A stretch of 29,553 nt of DNA, taken from JBDUDK01 sp040002995 (lineage in GTDB: Bacteria; Actinomycetota; Acidimicrobiia; Acidimicrobiales; Ilumatobacteraceae). The stretch is taken from NCBI GenBank assembly GCA_040002995.1, contig JBDUDK010000085.1:1-29553 (forward strand). Reading direction: 5' to 3'. Of this stretch, positions 1 to 7,706 are shown piece by piece. Position 1 is the first letter of the stretch. The number at the start of each line of letters is the position of its first letter. The notes under the pieces are model-generated. The model made no database searches and had not been told where the DNA came from. It worked only from the letters and a program-made list of their open reading frames with translations. The position numbers and the translations under genes were made by a program.

Positions 1-2
1 AC

Positions 3-1793
3 ACGCTCGAGCGCTACGACCTCGGCGGGGTCTACGACGACATCGCCGAGGAGCTACGCAACATCGTCTCCACTGAGCGCGAGGCCCTCGAACAGCTGCG
101 TCAGCAGGCTCGGGATTCCGGTGATCAGCGTCGTCAGGACGTCACCGAGGAGTCGGTGAGTGAGCGGCAGATGGAGCTCGACATGCTCCCGCCCGATCTG
201 GCCGGCCAGGTCCGTTCTCTGCAGCAGTACGACTTCACGTCCGCCGACGCACAGCAGCGCTTCGAGCAACTGCTCGAGAACCTTCGCCAGCAGCTCACCC
301 AGAGCTACTTCAACCAGATGTCGGGCGCGATGAGCAACATGTCGCCCGAGGACATGGCCCGCATGAAGGACATGCTGTCGGAGCTGAACCACATGCTCGA
401 TCAGCGGGCGCGTGGCGAAGAACCCGACTTCGACGGATTTATGGAGCGTTACGGCGACTTCTTCCCCGAAAACCCGCAGAACCTCGATGAGCTCCTCGAG
501 ATCATGGCGCAGCGCATGGCCGCCATGCAGTCGATGCTCAACTCGATGACCCCCGGGCAGCGCGCCCAGCTCCGCGGTCTCGCCGAGCAACTGCTCGAGG
601 ACATGGACCTGCGCTGGCAGATGGATCAGCTCGGCGAACACCTCCAGCAGCTTTTCCCGCAGATGGGTTGGGATCAGCGCTACGACTTCAGTGGACAAGA
701 TCCGCTCGGTTTCGCAGAGGCGGCCGCGCTCATGAACGAACTGGGCGACATGGACCAACTCGAAAACCTCATGCGCGGCGCCACCAACCCCGGTGCGCTC
801 GCCGAGGCCGACATCGACAGGGCGCGCGAGCTGCTGGGCGACGACGCGGCCCGCAGCCTCGAACGACTGGCAGAACTGGCCAAGATGCTCGAGCAGGCCG
901 GCCTCATCGAGAACCGTGAGGGTCGCCTCGAGCTCACACCCAAGGGTCTGCGCAAGATCGGGGCCAACGCACTTTCCGACCTGTTCCGGAAGTTGACGAA
1001 AGACAAGATAGGCCAACACCAGCTCGACCGCCTCGGTGTGGGGCACGAGCGGGCCTACGAGTCAAAGCCGTACGAGTACGGCGATCCGTTCAACCTCGAC
1101 ATCCATCGCACGATCCGCAATGCCATCAAACGCACAGGCGGCGGAACTCCCGTGCGCCTTGCGCCCGACGACTTCGAGGTGGAGCGCACAGAGAACCTCA
1201 CGCGGTCGAGCACGGTGCTCATGCTCGACCTCTCCTTGTCGATGCCGATGCGCGACAACTTCTTGCCCGCCAAGAAAGTCGCGATGGCGTTGCACTCCTT
1301 GATATCGAGCCAGTACCCCCGCGACTACCTCGGCATCGTGGGCTTCTCCGAGGTGGCGAGAGAACTGAAGGCATCACAGTTGCCTGAGGTGTCGTGGGAC
1401 TTCGTGTACGGCACGAACATGCAACACGGCTTCGCGATCGCTCGTCGCTTGCTTGCGAAGCAGACGGGCACGAAACAGATCATCATGATCACCGACGGCG
1501 AACCGACGGCGCACATCACCTCGAGCGGCGACGTGTTCTTCAACTACCCACCCGTGCGCGAGACGGTCGACGCCACGCTTCGCGAAGTCGCTCGCTGCAC
1601 GCGTGAGCACATCCGTATCAACACATTTATGCTCGACGCCAACAGCTACCTCAAGGCGTTCGTCGAGCGGTTGACGCAGATGAACAGAGGACGCGCGTTC
1701 TTCACGACCCCCGAGACCCTCGGCGACTATGTGCTCGTCGACTTCATCGAGCAACGACGGGCCCTGCGCGGGCGAACCGCCCGTGGCGCCTGA
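3..1793 (+). CDS. VWA-domain protein, 5' end outside window
   Basis: The reading frame is open from the first bases of the window, so the true start lies upstream; the internal GTG at 156 is not a convincing start because coding-like sequence (TLERYDLGGVYDDIAEEL) precedes it. The N-terminal two thirds are acidic, Gln- and Met-rich and predicted helical (e.g. MSGAMSNMSPEDMARM), probably coiled. The C-terminal third is a von Willebrand factor A domain: the MIDAS motif DLSLS is at about 1227-1241, followed by a conserved Thr region and ITDGEPT near 1490. Such proteins usually bind a divalent metal and work with a MoxR/Mg-chelatase-like AAA ATPase, often encoded just upstream; that neighbour is not visible here. 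The substrate is unknown. VWA assignment is firm; a chelatase or chaperone role is inference. Confidence 0.85.
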   Translation, partial: TLERYDLGGVYDDIAEELRNIVSTEREALEQLRQQARDSGDQRRQDVTEESVSERQMELDMLPPDLAGQVRSLQQYDFTSADAQQRFEQLLENLRQQLTQSYFNQMSGAMSNMSPEDMARMKDMLSELNHMLDQRARGEEPDFDGFMERYGDFFPENPQNLDELLEIMAQRMAAMQSMLNSMTPGQRAQLRGLAEQLLEDMDLRWQMDQLGEHLQQLFPQMGWDQRYDFSGQDPLGFAEAAALMNELGDMDQLENLMRGATNPGALAEADIDRARELLGDDAARSLERLAELAKMLEQAGLIENREGRLELTPKGLRKIGANALSDLFRKLTKDKIGQHQLDRLGVGHERAYESKPYEYGDPFNLDIHRTIRNAIKRTGGGTPVRLAPDDFEVERTENLTRSSTVLMLDLSLSMPMRDNFLPAKKVAMALHSLISSQYPRDYLGIVGFSEVARELKASQLPEVSWDFVYGTNMQHGFAIARRLLAKQTGTKQIIMITDGEPTAHITSSGDVFFNYPPVRETVDATLREVARCTREHIRINTFMLDANSYLKAFVERLTQMNRGRAFFTTPETLGDYVLVDFIEQRRALRGRTARGA

Positions 1794-1850
1794 TTTCGGT
1801 CACTGCAAAATCCCTGCTCGCCACTTGCGGAAACCCGTCGCGATGGGTGA

Positions 1851-1868
1851 AACTACATCTATGTAGTT
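1851..1868. promoter_or_regulatory. Perfect inverted repeat upstream of the WhiB2-like gene
   Basis: AACTACATCTATGTAGTT has 8-bp perfect arms around a 2-nt centre. It lies in the 186-bp gap before the WhiB gene, about 110 nt upstream of its start, and is AT-rich against a GC-rich background. The symmetry and size suit a dimeric repressor or activator site. It does not match the LexA, NrdR, CRP or BldD consensus as I know them. The binding protein is unknown. Confidence 0.5.
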
Positions 1869-1979
1869 CCAAGGATGTAAGAAGCGACGGCGAACCCGCC
1901 GGGCTGTCGTCGCAACCAGCGCTCACCGTAGAGGCGGGCCGTCGCTGAGGACGCTGCTTCTTGAGCAGGGGAGGACCCA

Positions 1980-2258
1980 TTGTCCGAGTCCATTGAATTC
2001 ACCGATCCGACCGACCGCAGCTGGCAGGACTACGCGAACTGCCTTGGCGTCGATCCCGATCTCTTCTTCCCTGAGCGGGGAGCGTCAACGCGCGAGGCCA
2101 AAGAGGTGTGCCGGGGTTGCGTCGTGCGCGACGACTGCCTCGAGTACGCGCTCGCGAACGGTGAGAAGTTCGGTATCTGGGGCGGTATGAGCGAGCGTGA
2201 GCGGCGGCGCGTGCGCCGTCAGCGCGCGGCGGCTCGCCGCACACCAGCCACCGCCTAG
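1980..2258 (+). CDS. WhiB-family iron-sulfur transcription factor (WhiB2/WhmD-like)
   Basis: This 92-aa protein has the complete Wbl signature: four cysteines (NC near residue 21, CRGC at about 44-47 and DDC at about 53), which ligate a [4Fe-4S] cluster, then the GIWGG turn and a basic C-terminal tail (RERRRVRRQRA). Wbl proteins act with the primary sigma factor at promoters. The segment STREAKEVCRGCVVRDDCLE most resembles the WhiB2/WhmD subgroup, which is linked to septation in mycobacteria and sporulation septation in Streptomyces. The start is TTG, chosen because a strong GGGGAGG ribosome site ends about 5 nt before it and the protein begins MSES. A long leader with a palindrome precedes it, suggesting regulated expression. 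The subgroup call is less certain than the family. Confidence 0.9.
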   Translation: MSESIEFTDPTDRSWQDYANCLGVDPDLFFPERGASTREAKEVCRGCVVRDDCLEYALANGEKFGIWGGMSERERRRVRRQRAAARRTPATA

Positions 2259-3047
2259 TTACGCCGGCCGATGATCGAGCCGCCACTCGATCGTGCGATC
2301 GGCGGCGAGGTCGAGTTGCGCCCAGCGCTTTGGGTCGATGCGATGGAGCACCCCGTTAGGCACCAAGCCCACGAGTTCGGCGCGATCGATCGGCGCGTGG
2401 GCGGCGACGAGGTCATAAGCGTCCGCCGGCCCGAACACGTCGGGCGCAATGAGGTTCATCGACACCTGAACGCACTGTCCCACCTGGAAGGCGAGGGCCC
2501 GCAGATGCGGGCCGCGGACGAGGCCAGCGATCGAGCGGGCGAGGGCCAGGTCTGCGCCGGCCAGCCAGAGGTTGTACGCGACGAGCACCGGCCGGGCTCC
2601 CACCGCCGCCGCGCCGGCGGTCGGATGCGGTGAGCCGGGGCCAAAGTCGGGTGTGAGCGTCGTGAACGCCCCCCGGCGCACCTCGGGCAGTGAGCGTTCC
2701 GGTCCGTAGGTGAAGCATGGAATTCCCAGCGTGTCGGCCGCCCACTGCGCGTAGCTATCGCGCGCGACCATCGCTTCCTCGAGGGTCGAGCCCGCGAGGG
2801 GGGCGAACGGAACGACATCGACCACGCCGAATCGGGGATGGACCCCCTGGTGGGGTCGCAGGTCCAGAATCTCGACCGCAAGCCGGGTTACCGCACGGGG
2901 AGCCTCGGTACCCAAGACGGTGAACACGGCGCGGTGATGGTGGGGATCACTATGCACGTCGAGAAGGTCGTTACCTGCGACCGCGGCCAGCTGGGCCAGG
3001 GGAACGGGGTCACGACCCTCGCTCAGATTCAGCACACATTCGAGCAC
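2259..3047 (-). CDS. ftcD: Glutamate formimidoyltransferase (FTCD N-terminal type)
   Basis: The enzyme transfers the formimidoyl group between formimidoyl-glutamate and tetrahydrofolate in histidine degradation and one-carbon metabolism. The family signature is at the N-terminus (CVLNLSEGRD, usually CVPNFSEGR), and the catalytic-loop pattern HQGVHPRFGVVDVVPF follows at about residues 76-91, containing the His equivalent to the catalytic His of FTCD. At 262 aa it covers only the transferase part and is somewhat shorter than the usual 300 aa; there is no cyclodeaminase domain. The start is GTG with no clear ribosome site. Its TAA stop directly abuts the stop of the WhiB gene on the other strand. 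No other hut gene is nearby, so a role in histidine use is inference from family. Confidence 0.82.
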   Translation of the reverse strand: MLECVLNLSEGRDPVPLAQLAAVAGNDLLDVHSDPHHHRAVFTVLGTEAPRAVTRLAVEILDLRPHQGVHPRFGVVDVVPFAPLAGSTLEEAMVARDSYAQWAADTLGIPCFTYGPERSLPEVRRGAFTTLTPDFGPGSPHPTAGAAAVGARPVLVAYNLWLAGADLALARSIAGLVRGPHLRALAFQVGQCVQVSMNLIAPDVFGPADAYDLVAAHAPIDRAELVGLVPNGVLHRIDPKRWAQLDLAADRTIEWRLDHRPA

Positions 3048-3080
3048 CGAGGCGCCATGTTGCCCGAGAACAGGCCGTGG

Positions 3081-3086
3081 TACCGT
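3081..3086 (+). promoter_or_regulatory. Possible -10 element (TACCGT) for leaderless tatA
   Basis: TACCGT ends 6 nt before the tatA ATG, and no ribosome site is present. A possible -35, TTGCCC, lies at 3060-3065 but the 15-nt spacer is short. The geometry matches other starts in this window. Confidence 0.4.
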
Positions 3087-3092
3087 GAGCGC

Positions 3093-3272
3093 ATGTTCGG
3101 TTTTCTTGAAGGGCCGGAACTCATCATCGTGCTGGTGATCGTTCTGCTCATCTTCGGCGGCTCGCAGCTCCCCAAGCTCGCCCGTTCACTCGGGCAAGCA
3201 CAGAAGGAGTTCAAGAAGGGCCTGTCCGACGGCGCGGGCGAAGAACCAGTAGAGAAGAAGAACCCGTCCTGA
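3093..3272 (+). CDS. tatA: Twin-arginine translocase subunit TatA
   Basis: This is a 59-aa protein with the standard TatA plan. A short N-terminus is followed by one membrane helix (about residues 8-22, PELIIVLVIVLLIFGG), the FGGSQLPKLARSLG hinge and amphipathic helix, and a short charged tail ending KKNPS. TatA oligomerises to form the protein-conducting element that exports folded proteins bearing RR signal peptides with TatC. The ATG start is fixed by the family N-terminus (MFGF). It is divergent from the formimidoyltransferase gene (45 bp) and convergent with the second WhiB gene. tatC is not in the window. TatB cannot be fully excluded, but the short tail favours TatA. Confidence 0.92.
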   Translation: MFGFLEGPELIIVLVIVLLIFGGSQLPKLARSLGQAQKEFKKGLSDGAGEEPVEKKNPS

Positions 3273-3285
3273 TCGTCAGGTGAGC

Positions 3286-3300
3286 CCGCTCGTAGCGGGG
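3286..3300. terminator. Hairpin between convergent tatA and whiB
   Basis: CCCGCT and AGCGGG pair perfectly around a CGT loop in the 38-bp gap between two convergent genes. There is no T-tract, so an intrinsic terminator is only suggested. It could serve both strands. Confidence 0.4.
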
Positions 3301-3310
3301 TCCGGCTCCG

Positions 3311-3562
3311 TCAGCCGATAGTGACGGGAATACGGCGGCGCTTGAGTATCCGGCGCCGTTCGCGCTCCGACGTCCCGCCCCACACGCCGTGATCGATGCG
3401 CTGGTCAAGCGCGTACTCGAGGCACTGATCCGACACCGGACAGGTGGCGCAGATCTTGCGAGCCCGGTCGACGCCGACCCCGTCGCTCGGGAAGAAGACA
3501 GCAGGTGGGTAGTCGCGGCAATTGCCGGCCGCCATCCATACCGTGCCGGTCGTAACGTCCAT
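3311..3562 (-). CDS. WhiB-family iron-sulfur transcription factor (second copy)
   Basis: The 83-aa Wbl protein carries cysteines in NCRDY, ICATC and DQC (four cluster ligands), the GVWGG turn and a basic tail (RERRRILKRRR). The frame stays open for 77 more codons upstream, but ATG at 3562 is chosen because GAGGAG precedes it at normal spacing and Wbl homology begins there. It differs clearly from the WhiB2-like protein 1.3 kb away (no STREAK segment; Tyr-Pro-Pro-Ala-Val-Phe-Phe-Pro instead), so the two are not a recent duplication. The subgroup is unassigned. It is divergent from the small hypothetical gene at 3783, with a 220-bp shared upstream region. Confidence 0.88.
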   Translation of the reverse strand: MDVTTGTVWMAAGNCRDYPPAVFFPSDGVGVDRARKICATCPVSDQCLEYALDQRIDHGVWGGTSERERRRILKRRRIPVTIG

Positions 3563-3782
3563 TCGTGCTCCTCGAGGTCGGTGAGGGGGATCCGCCCGTG
3601 GATGTCTGAGATCTTGACGTTTCTTATCGCCGGAAGGTTCCCGGAATCTGAGGATTACAGCCGAATTTTCGTCACCGCCGACCTTAATAGATGACGTTCG
3701 GTGGCCAAATTGCCGAAAAGTGGGCCCCTGGAGACCCCCCAAGTAAGCTTCGCCGGCCCCGAACGCCGAGAGGTTGCCTCTG

Positions 3783-4067
3783 ATGTCCGCCATGGAGAGT
3801 GCCGAGGTTCAACCCCCCCGAGGTCACGCTCGGGTGGTCTACCTCGGTCCGGTCGCTCCCCACTGGGAGGTCGAGAGCCAGTTCGGCGACCGCCACCTCA
3901 TCGACGACTTCCGGGCGCGCGTGCTGGCCCGGCTGGTGTTGCTCCCCCCGCACGATCCGCAGTTCCGGCGCAACCGTGAACGCGTCGTGCGCGACGCCGA
4001 GCGAGAGAACATCCTCCTCGACTGGGACCTCGGGCTGCCCGACGACGCCGAAGAAGTCGAGGTCTGA
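3783..4067 (+). CDS. Small conserved-looking hypothetical protein
   Basis: I do not recognise this 94-aa protein. It is soluble, with no signal or membrane segment, and rich in Arg, Asp and Glu. It contains the run VVYLGPVAPHWEVESQFG, then an Arg/Leu-rich helix and an acidic end (DDAEEVEV). ATG at 3783 is chosen because GAGAGG lies about 9 nt upstream; TTG at 3774 and ATG at 3792 are alternatives. Its codon usage looks coding (G/C in third positions). It precedes ppk1 by 83 bp on the same strand, but the repeat before ppk1 suggests that gene has its own promoter. No function is proposed. Confidence 0.65.
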   Translation: MSAMESAEVQPPRGHARVVYLGPVAPHWEVESQFGDRHLIDDFRARVLARLVLLPPHDPQFRRNRERVVRDAERENILLDWDLGLPDDAEEVEV

Positions 4068-4077
4068 ACGCCGTCAC

Positions 4078-4097
4078 GGCGTGACGTTGGCGTGACG
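4078..4097. promoter_or_regulatory. PHO-box-like direct repeat upstream of ppk1
   Basis: GGCGTGACG occurs twice (4078-4086 and 4089-4097) with an 11-bp period, the spacing of actinobacterial PhoP/RegX3 boxes. Read on the minus strand each unit is CGTCACGCC, which shares the TCAC core of GTTCACC but differs elsewhere. An overlapping palindrome CGCCGTCACGGCG lies at 4069-4081. Binding by the response regulator encoded at 14155 is inference. Confidence 0.5.
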
Positions 4098-4136
4098 ATG
4101 TGCGAGCGGCCACTTCGTGGCGCCGCGCGGCGTCGG

Positions 4137-4142
4137 TAGTCT
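4137..4142 (+). promoter_or_regulatory. Possible -10 element (TAGTCT) for ppk1
   Basis: TAGTCT ends 8 nt before the ppk1 ATG and no ribosome site is visible, which suggests a leaderless or nearly leaderless transcript. A weak -35 candidate, TTCGTG, lies 17 nt upstream. Confidence 0.4.
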
Positions 4143-4150
4143 GGCGACCC

Positions 4151-6241
4151 ATGATCGGGTCCGCGGCTGTCGGTACGTCAGAGACCGCGATCGATGACCG
4201 GTTTCGCAACCGCGAGCTGTCGTGGCTCGATTTCAACGCCAGAGTGCTCGATCTGGCCGATGATCCTGCTGTCCCTCTCCTCGAGCGGGTGAAGTTCCTC
4301 GCCATCTTCTCGTCGAATCTCGACGAGTTCTTCCAGGTGAGGGTGGCGGTTCTTCGCGACCAGGTCGCGGCCGGCATCACCCGTACGAGCCCCGACGGGC
4401 GCACGCCGTCCCAGCAGCTCGCCGCGATTTCCGAACGCGTGAACGAGCTCATCGGCCGGCAAGAGGAGATCCTCGGCGACCGGGTGTTGCCGGCCCTGCG
4501 CGGCGTCGGCATCGACATCGTGGCGTGGGACGGACTGACCACGGCCGAGCGCGCTCACCTCGTCGAGGTCTTCGACGCCCGCATTTTCCCTGTGCTCACG
4601 CCGCTGTCGGTCGACCCCGGGCATCCGTTTCCGTACATCTCCAATCTTTCGCTGAACCTGGCCGTGGTGGTGCGCGATCCCGACGGTGCCAGCGCCCGCT
4701 TCGCAAGGGTCAAGGTCCCGTCGCTCCTGCCCCGGTTCTTGCCCCTTCCCGGCGGCCAACGGTTCGTTGCGTTGGAGGAGGTGATCGGCTCCCAGCTGGC
4801 CACGCTCTTCCCCGGCATGGACATCGTTGAGCGGGTGCCGTTCCGGGTTACGCGCAATGCCGACCTTGCGGTCGAGGAAGAAGAGGCCGACGACCTTCTG
4901 GCGGCCGTCGAGATGGAGCTGCGCCGGCGCCGATTCGGTCGGGCCGTGCGCCTCGAGGTCGACCGGTCGGTGTCGGCCGAGACCGTGGAGCTGCTGCGCG
5001 AAGAGCTTGACCTGGCGCCCGATGACATCTCGTTCCACAGGGGTCCCCTCGATTTGGCCGGCTTGTGGGCCGTGCACGCGCTCGACCGCCCTGATCTGAA
5101 AGACGAACCGTGGCCCCCGGTGACGCAGGCTCGCCTCGCCGATGCACTCGACGAAGGTCGCGACTTGTTTTCGGTCATCCGGGCCGGCGACCTCATGGTG
5201 CACCACCCGTACGAGTCATTCACGACCTCCGTAGAGGAATTCATCGAGCAGGCGTCGAATGATCCGATGGTGCTCACCATAAAGATGACGCTGTACCGCA
5301 CGTCAGGCGATAGCCCCATCGTGCATTCGCTCATCCACGCCGCGGAGCGCGGCGTGCAAGTGGCAGTGCTCGTCGAGCTGAAGGCGCGCTTCGACGAAGA
5401 ACGCAACATCGCGTGGGCCAAGGCCCTCGAGCGCGCCGGCGTCCACGTCGTCTACGGGCTCGTCGGCCTGAAGACTCACTCAAAGACGGTGCTGGTGGTG
5501 AGGGAAGAGGCCGACGGCATCCGCCGCTACTGCCACGTCGGCACGGGCAACTACAACCCCACCACGGCGCGGCTCTATGAGGATATCGGCCTGTTCACAT
5601 GCGATCCGGAGATCGGCGCCGACCTCACCCACCTGTTCAACTTCCTCACCGGCTACAGCCGTGAGGCTCGGTACCGCAAGCTCCTCGTCGCACCCAGGTG
5701 GTTGCGGCCACGTCTGCAAGACCTGATATTGCAGGAGGCGGCGGCCGGGCCGCGCGGCCGCATCATCGCCAAGCTGAATTCGCTCGCCGACCCCGCGCTG
5801 GTTGAGCTCTTCTATTCCGCGGGAGAAGCGGGGGTTGAGATCGACTTGATCGTGCGAGGGATCTGCTGCCTCCGACCGGGCGTTCCCGGACTGAGCGACA
5901 ACATCAGGGTGCGCTCAATCGTGGGCCGCAATCTCGAGCACTCGCGCGTGTTCTATTTCGCGAACGGCGCCGGGCAGAGCTTGCCGGCCTATTACACGGG
6001 CTCGGCCGACCTGATGCCTCGCAACCTCGACAAGCGAGTCGAGGTGTTGGTGCCTATCGATTCCCCTGACCTTCAAGCGCGCTTGCGGGAAATCCTCGAC
6101 GTGAGTCTCGCCGACGACGCGTGCGCGTGGGAGCTCGACCCCGACGCGCGCTGGCGCCGCGTCGAGGGCGGCCAACATGACGCGCAGCGTCGGATGCGGG
6201 AGCTCGCGGCGGGCCGGGCTCGCCGGGGCGACCGTGCCTGA
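4151..6241 (+). CDS. ppk1: Polyphosphate kinase 1
   Basis: Ppk1 reversibly polymerises the gamma-phosphate of ATP into polyphosphate. The 696-aa length is normal. The N-terminus carries the signature NRELSWLDFNARVL (about residues 19-32). The catalytic region includes LVGLKTHSKTVLVVR and HVGTGNYNPTTARLYEDIGL, in which His462 corresponds to the phosphorylated His435 of the E. coli enzyme. His597 in LEHSR corresponds to the second essential His. YTGSADLMPRNLDKRVEVL near the end is also typical. ATG at 4151 is chosen because the extra 17 residues upstream are not family-like and a -10-like hexamer sits just before it. It is followed with overlap by the CYTH-CHAD gene and then mutT, a grouping like the ppk-mutT1 neighbourhood of mycobacteria. 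Probably phosphate-regulated. Confidence 0.97.
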   Translation: MIGSAAVGTSETAIDDRFRNRELSWLDFNARVLDLADDPAVPLLERVKFLAIFSSNLDEFFQVRVAVLRDQVAAGITRTSPDGRTPSQQLAAISERVNELIGRQEEILGDRVLPALRGVGIDIVAWDGLTTAERAHLVEVFDARIFPVLTPLSVDPGHPFPYISNLSLNLAVVVRDPDGASARFARVKVPSLLPRFLPLPGGQRFVALEEVIGSQLATLFPGMDIVERVPFRVTRNADLAVEEEEADDLLAAVEMELRRRRFGRAVRLEVDRSVSAETVELLREELDLAPDDISFHRGPLDLAGLWAVHALDRPDLKDEPWPPVTQARLADALDEGRDLFSVIRAGDLMVHHPYESFTTSVEEFIEQASNDPMVLTIKMTLYRTSGDSPIVHSLIHAAERGVQVAVLVELKARFDEERNIAWAKALERAGVHVVYGLVGLKTHSKTVLVVREEADGIRRYCHVGTGNYNPTTARLYEDIGLFTCDPEIGADLTHLFNFLTGYSREARYRKLLVAPRWLRPRLQDLILQEAAAGPRGRIIAKLNSLADPALVELFYSAGEAGVEIDLIVRGICCLRPGVPGLSDNIRVRSIVGRNLEHSRVFYFANGAGQSLPAYYTGSADLMPRNLDKRVEVLVPIDSPDLQARLREILDVSLADDACAWELDPDARWRRVEGGQHDAQRRMRELAAGRARRGDRA

Positions 6242-7706
6242 AAAGGCGTCCCCCGCGCCCATCTTGTTGGGAGGCTGGCCTGGGTACAGCTTTCCCGATC
6301 TCAGCGCCGTCGCCGCGTGGCTGACGGCGACACCGATGGCGGAACAGACCATCGAAGCCGGCTATCACGACACCGACGACTTGCGGCTTGTTCGCTCGGG
6401 CATCGCCATCGTCCACCGGCCCGATGTTGGAACGGGCCGCTGGACCGTTGAACTTCCGGTCGGACCTCAGGTCGATCTCGAAGGCCCCGCGGAGAGTGTG
6501 CCGCTGGAGGTGGGGGCCCTGCTCGCCGCGCACGTCCGCGACGCCGCGCTCGTCCAGGTGACCAAAATGCGCACCCGCCGAAGCGGCGTGGAGCTCTTCG
6601 ACCGAGGAGGGCGCTTCCTCGGGCGGGTCGTCGACGATGAGATCTCGGTGCTCGACGGTGACGACGTCGCCGCGAGGTTCAGGGAACTCGGCGTGCACAT
6701 GGCACCGACTGCCCCTCCCGAGCTCGGCGCGATCGTCGAGAAGGCGCTCCGCGCCGCGGGCGCCACCGACCCCGACCCCCTGCCCCGTCTGGCGCGTGCG
6801 CTCGGACCGCGCGCCCTCGCGCCCCCCGACGCCGCCCCGCCCGTACTAGGCCCGGCACCGTCAGCGGACGAGGTCATCCACGCCGCGCTCGCCGAGTGCG
6901 TGCGCGAGTGGTTGCTCGAGGACCTGAGACTTCGGCGGGAGCCCGGGACGGATACGTATCTGCTCTGGCCGCTGCGCGGGCTCGTCGGCCTGTTGCACGG
7001 CTGTCGCGATCTCTTCCTTGGTGGGGAGGCGCGTGAGCTCGCCGGCGCGCTCGAGCCCCTCATGCTGCTGGCCCGGTCGGAAGCACTGCTCAGTGCCAGA
7101 CAGGCGGCTCTCAGCACCGCCGCATTCGATCTTCCGCCCACCGACGATCCGTCGGCACTTCTTCAGCGCGCCGACGAGGAAACTCGCGTCGCGCGCGAGC
7201 AGTTGCTCGACGAACTCGACGGGAAGCGCTACGTCGCGCTTGTGCAACTAGCCGTCGAGACTGTTTCGGCGCCGCCGTTCGTGGCCGACTCTCGCGCATC
7301 GGCCACGGTTCTGCTGCCCGTGCTCACGGGACGCGCGTTCACGAGCGCCCGGAAGGCGTCTCGCGACCTCGACCTGGCCGACGCGGCGGCAGCGGCGCGG
7401 ACAATCGAGCGTCTAGATCGGACGCATGCTCTCGCGGAGGCGTCGACGATGGTGCTGCCCGCGGCACGGCCCATCGCCTCGGCGCTCGCGAACGCGGCCA
7501 ATGGCCTTCTGGCGTTTGTCGCTCAGGTGGAGGCGGGCGCGTGGGTGCGCGCCCAAGTCGACCGCGCCGACAGCCATGAACAGGCGTTCATCGCGGGTGA
7601 GCTCGCCGTCTCGCTGCGCCGGTCGGGACAGGCGGCCGCAGAGCAGTGGGAACGCTCGTGGAAGAAGGTCGACCGCAAGAAGGCGCGTGCGTGGCTGACG
7701 TCGTAA
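6234..7706 (+). CDS. Degenerate CYTH-CHAD domain protein
   Basis: The 490-aa protein has an N-terminal CYTH-like half (YHDTDDLRLVRSGIAIVHR, GRWTVELP and GRVVDDEISVLDG are recognisable strands of this triphosphate-tunnel fold). A Pro/Ala-rich linker follows, then a C-terminal helical half resembling CHAD. CHAD domains bind polyphosphate, and CYTH enzymes act on triphosphates or polyphosphate. Both halves look eroded: I see no N-terminal ExExK motif, and the usual CHAD His-Arg helix (VHxxRVxxRRLR) is replaced by YLLWPLRGLVGLL. The GTG at 6234 overlaps the ppk1 stop by 8 nt; an ATG at 6177 would overlap by 65 nt. Placement directly after ppk1 supports a polyphosphate role, possibly binding rather than catalysis. 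Confidence 0.75.
   Translation: MPEKASPAPILLGGWPGYSFPDLSAVAAWLTATPMAEQTIEAGYHDTDDLRLVRSGIAIVHRPDVGTGRWTVELPVGPQVDLEGPAESVPLEVGALLAAHVRDAALVQVTKMRTRRSGVELFDRGGRFLGRVVDDEISVLDGDDVAARFRELGVHMAPTAPPELGAIVEKALRAAGATDPDPLPRLARALGPRALAPPDAAPPVLGPAPSADEVIHAALAECVREWLLEDLRLRREPGTDTYLLWPLRGLVGLLHGCRDLFLGGEARELAGALEPLMLLARSEALLSARQAALSTAAFDLPPTDDPSALLQRADEETRVAREQLLDELDGKRYVALVQLAVETVSAPPFVADSRASATVLLPVLTGRAFTSARKASRDLDLADAAAAARTIERLDRTHALAEASTMVLPAARPIASALANAANGLLAFVAQVEAGAWVRAQVDRADSHEQAFIAGELAVSLRRSGQAAAEQWERSWKKVDRKKARAWLTS

Noticed and set aside
54..1046. Long minus-strand open frame of 330 codons opposite the VWA gene
   Set aside because: It is the antisense of a GC-rich coding region, has no recognisable domain, and the plus-strand frame is clearly a VWA protein.
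3520..3536. CGGCAATTGCCGG, similar to the methyltransferase operator palindrome
   Set aside because: It lies inside the second WhiB coding region with no promoter around it; probably coincidence.
3389..3694. 101-codon plus-strand frame opposite the second WhiB gene
   Set aside because: Antisense to an intact Wbl gene; no domain and no ribosome site.
4178..5421. Two long minus-strand frames opposite ppk1
   Set aside because: ppk1 is unmistakable on the plus strand; the antisense frames are composition artefacts of third-position G/C.
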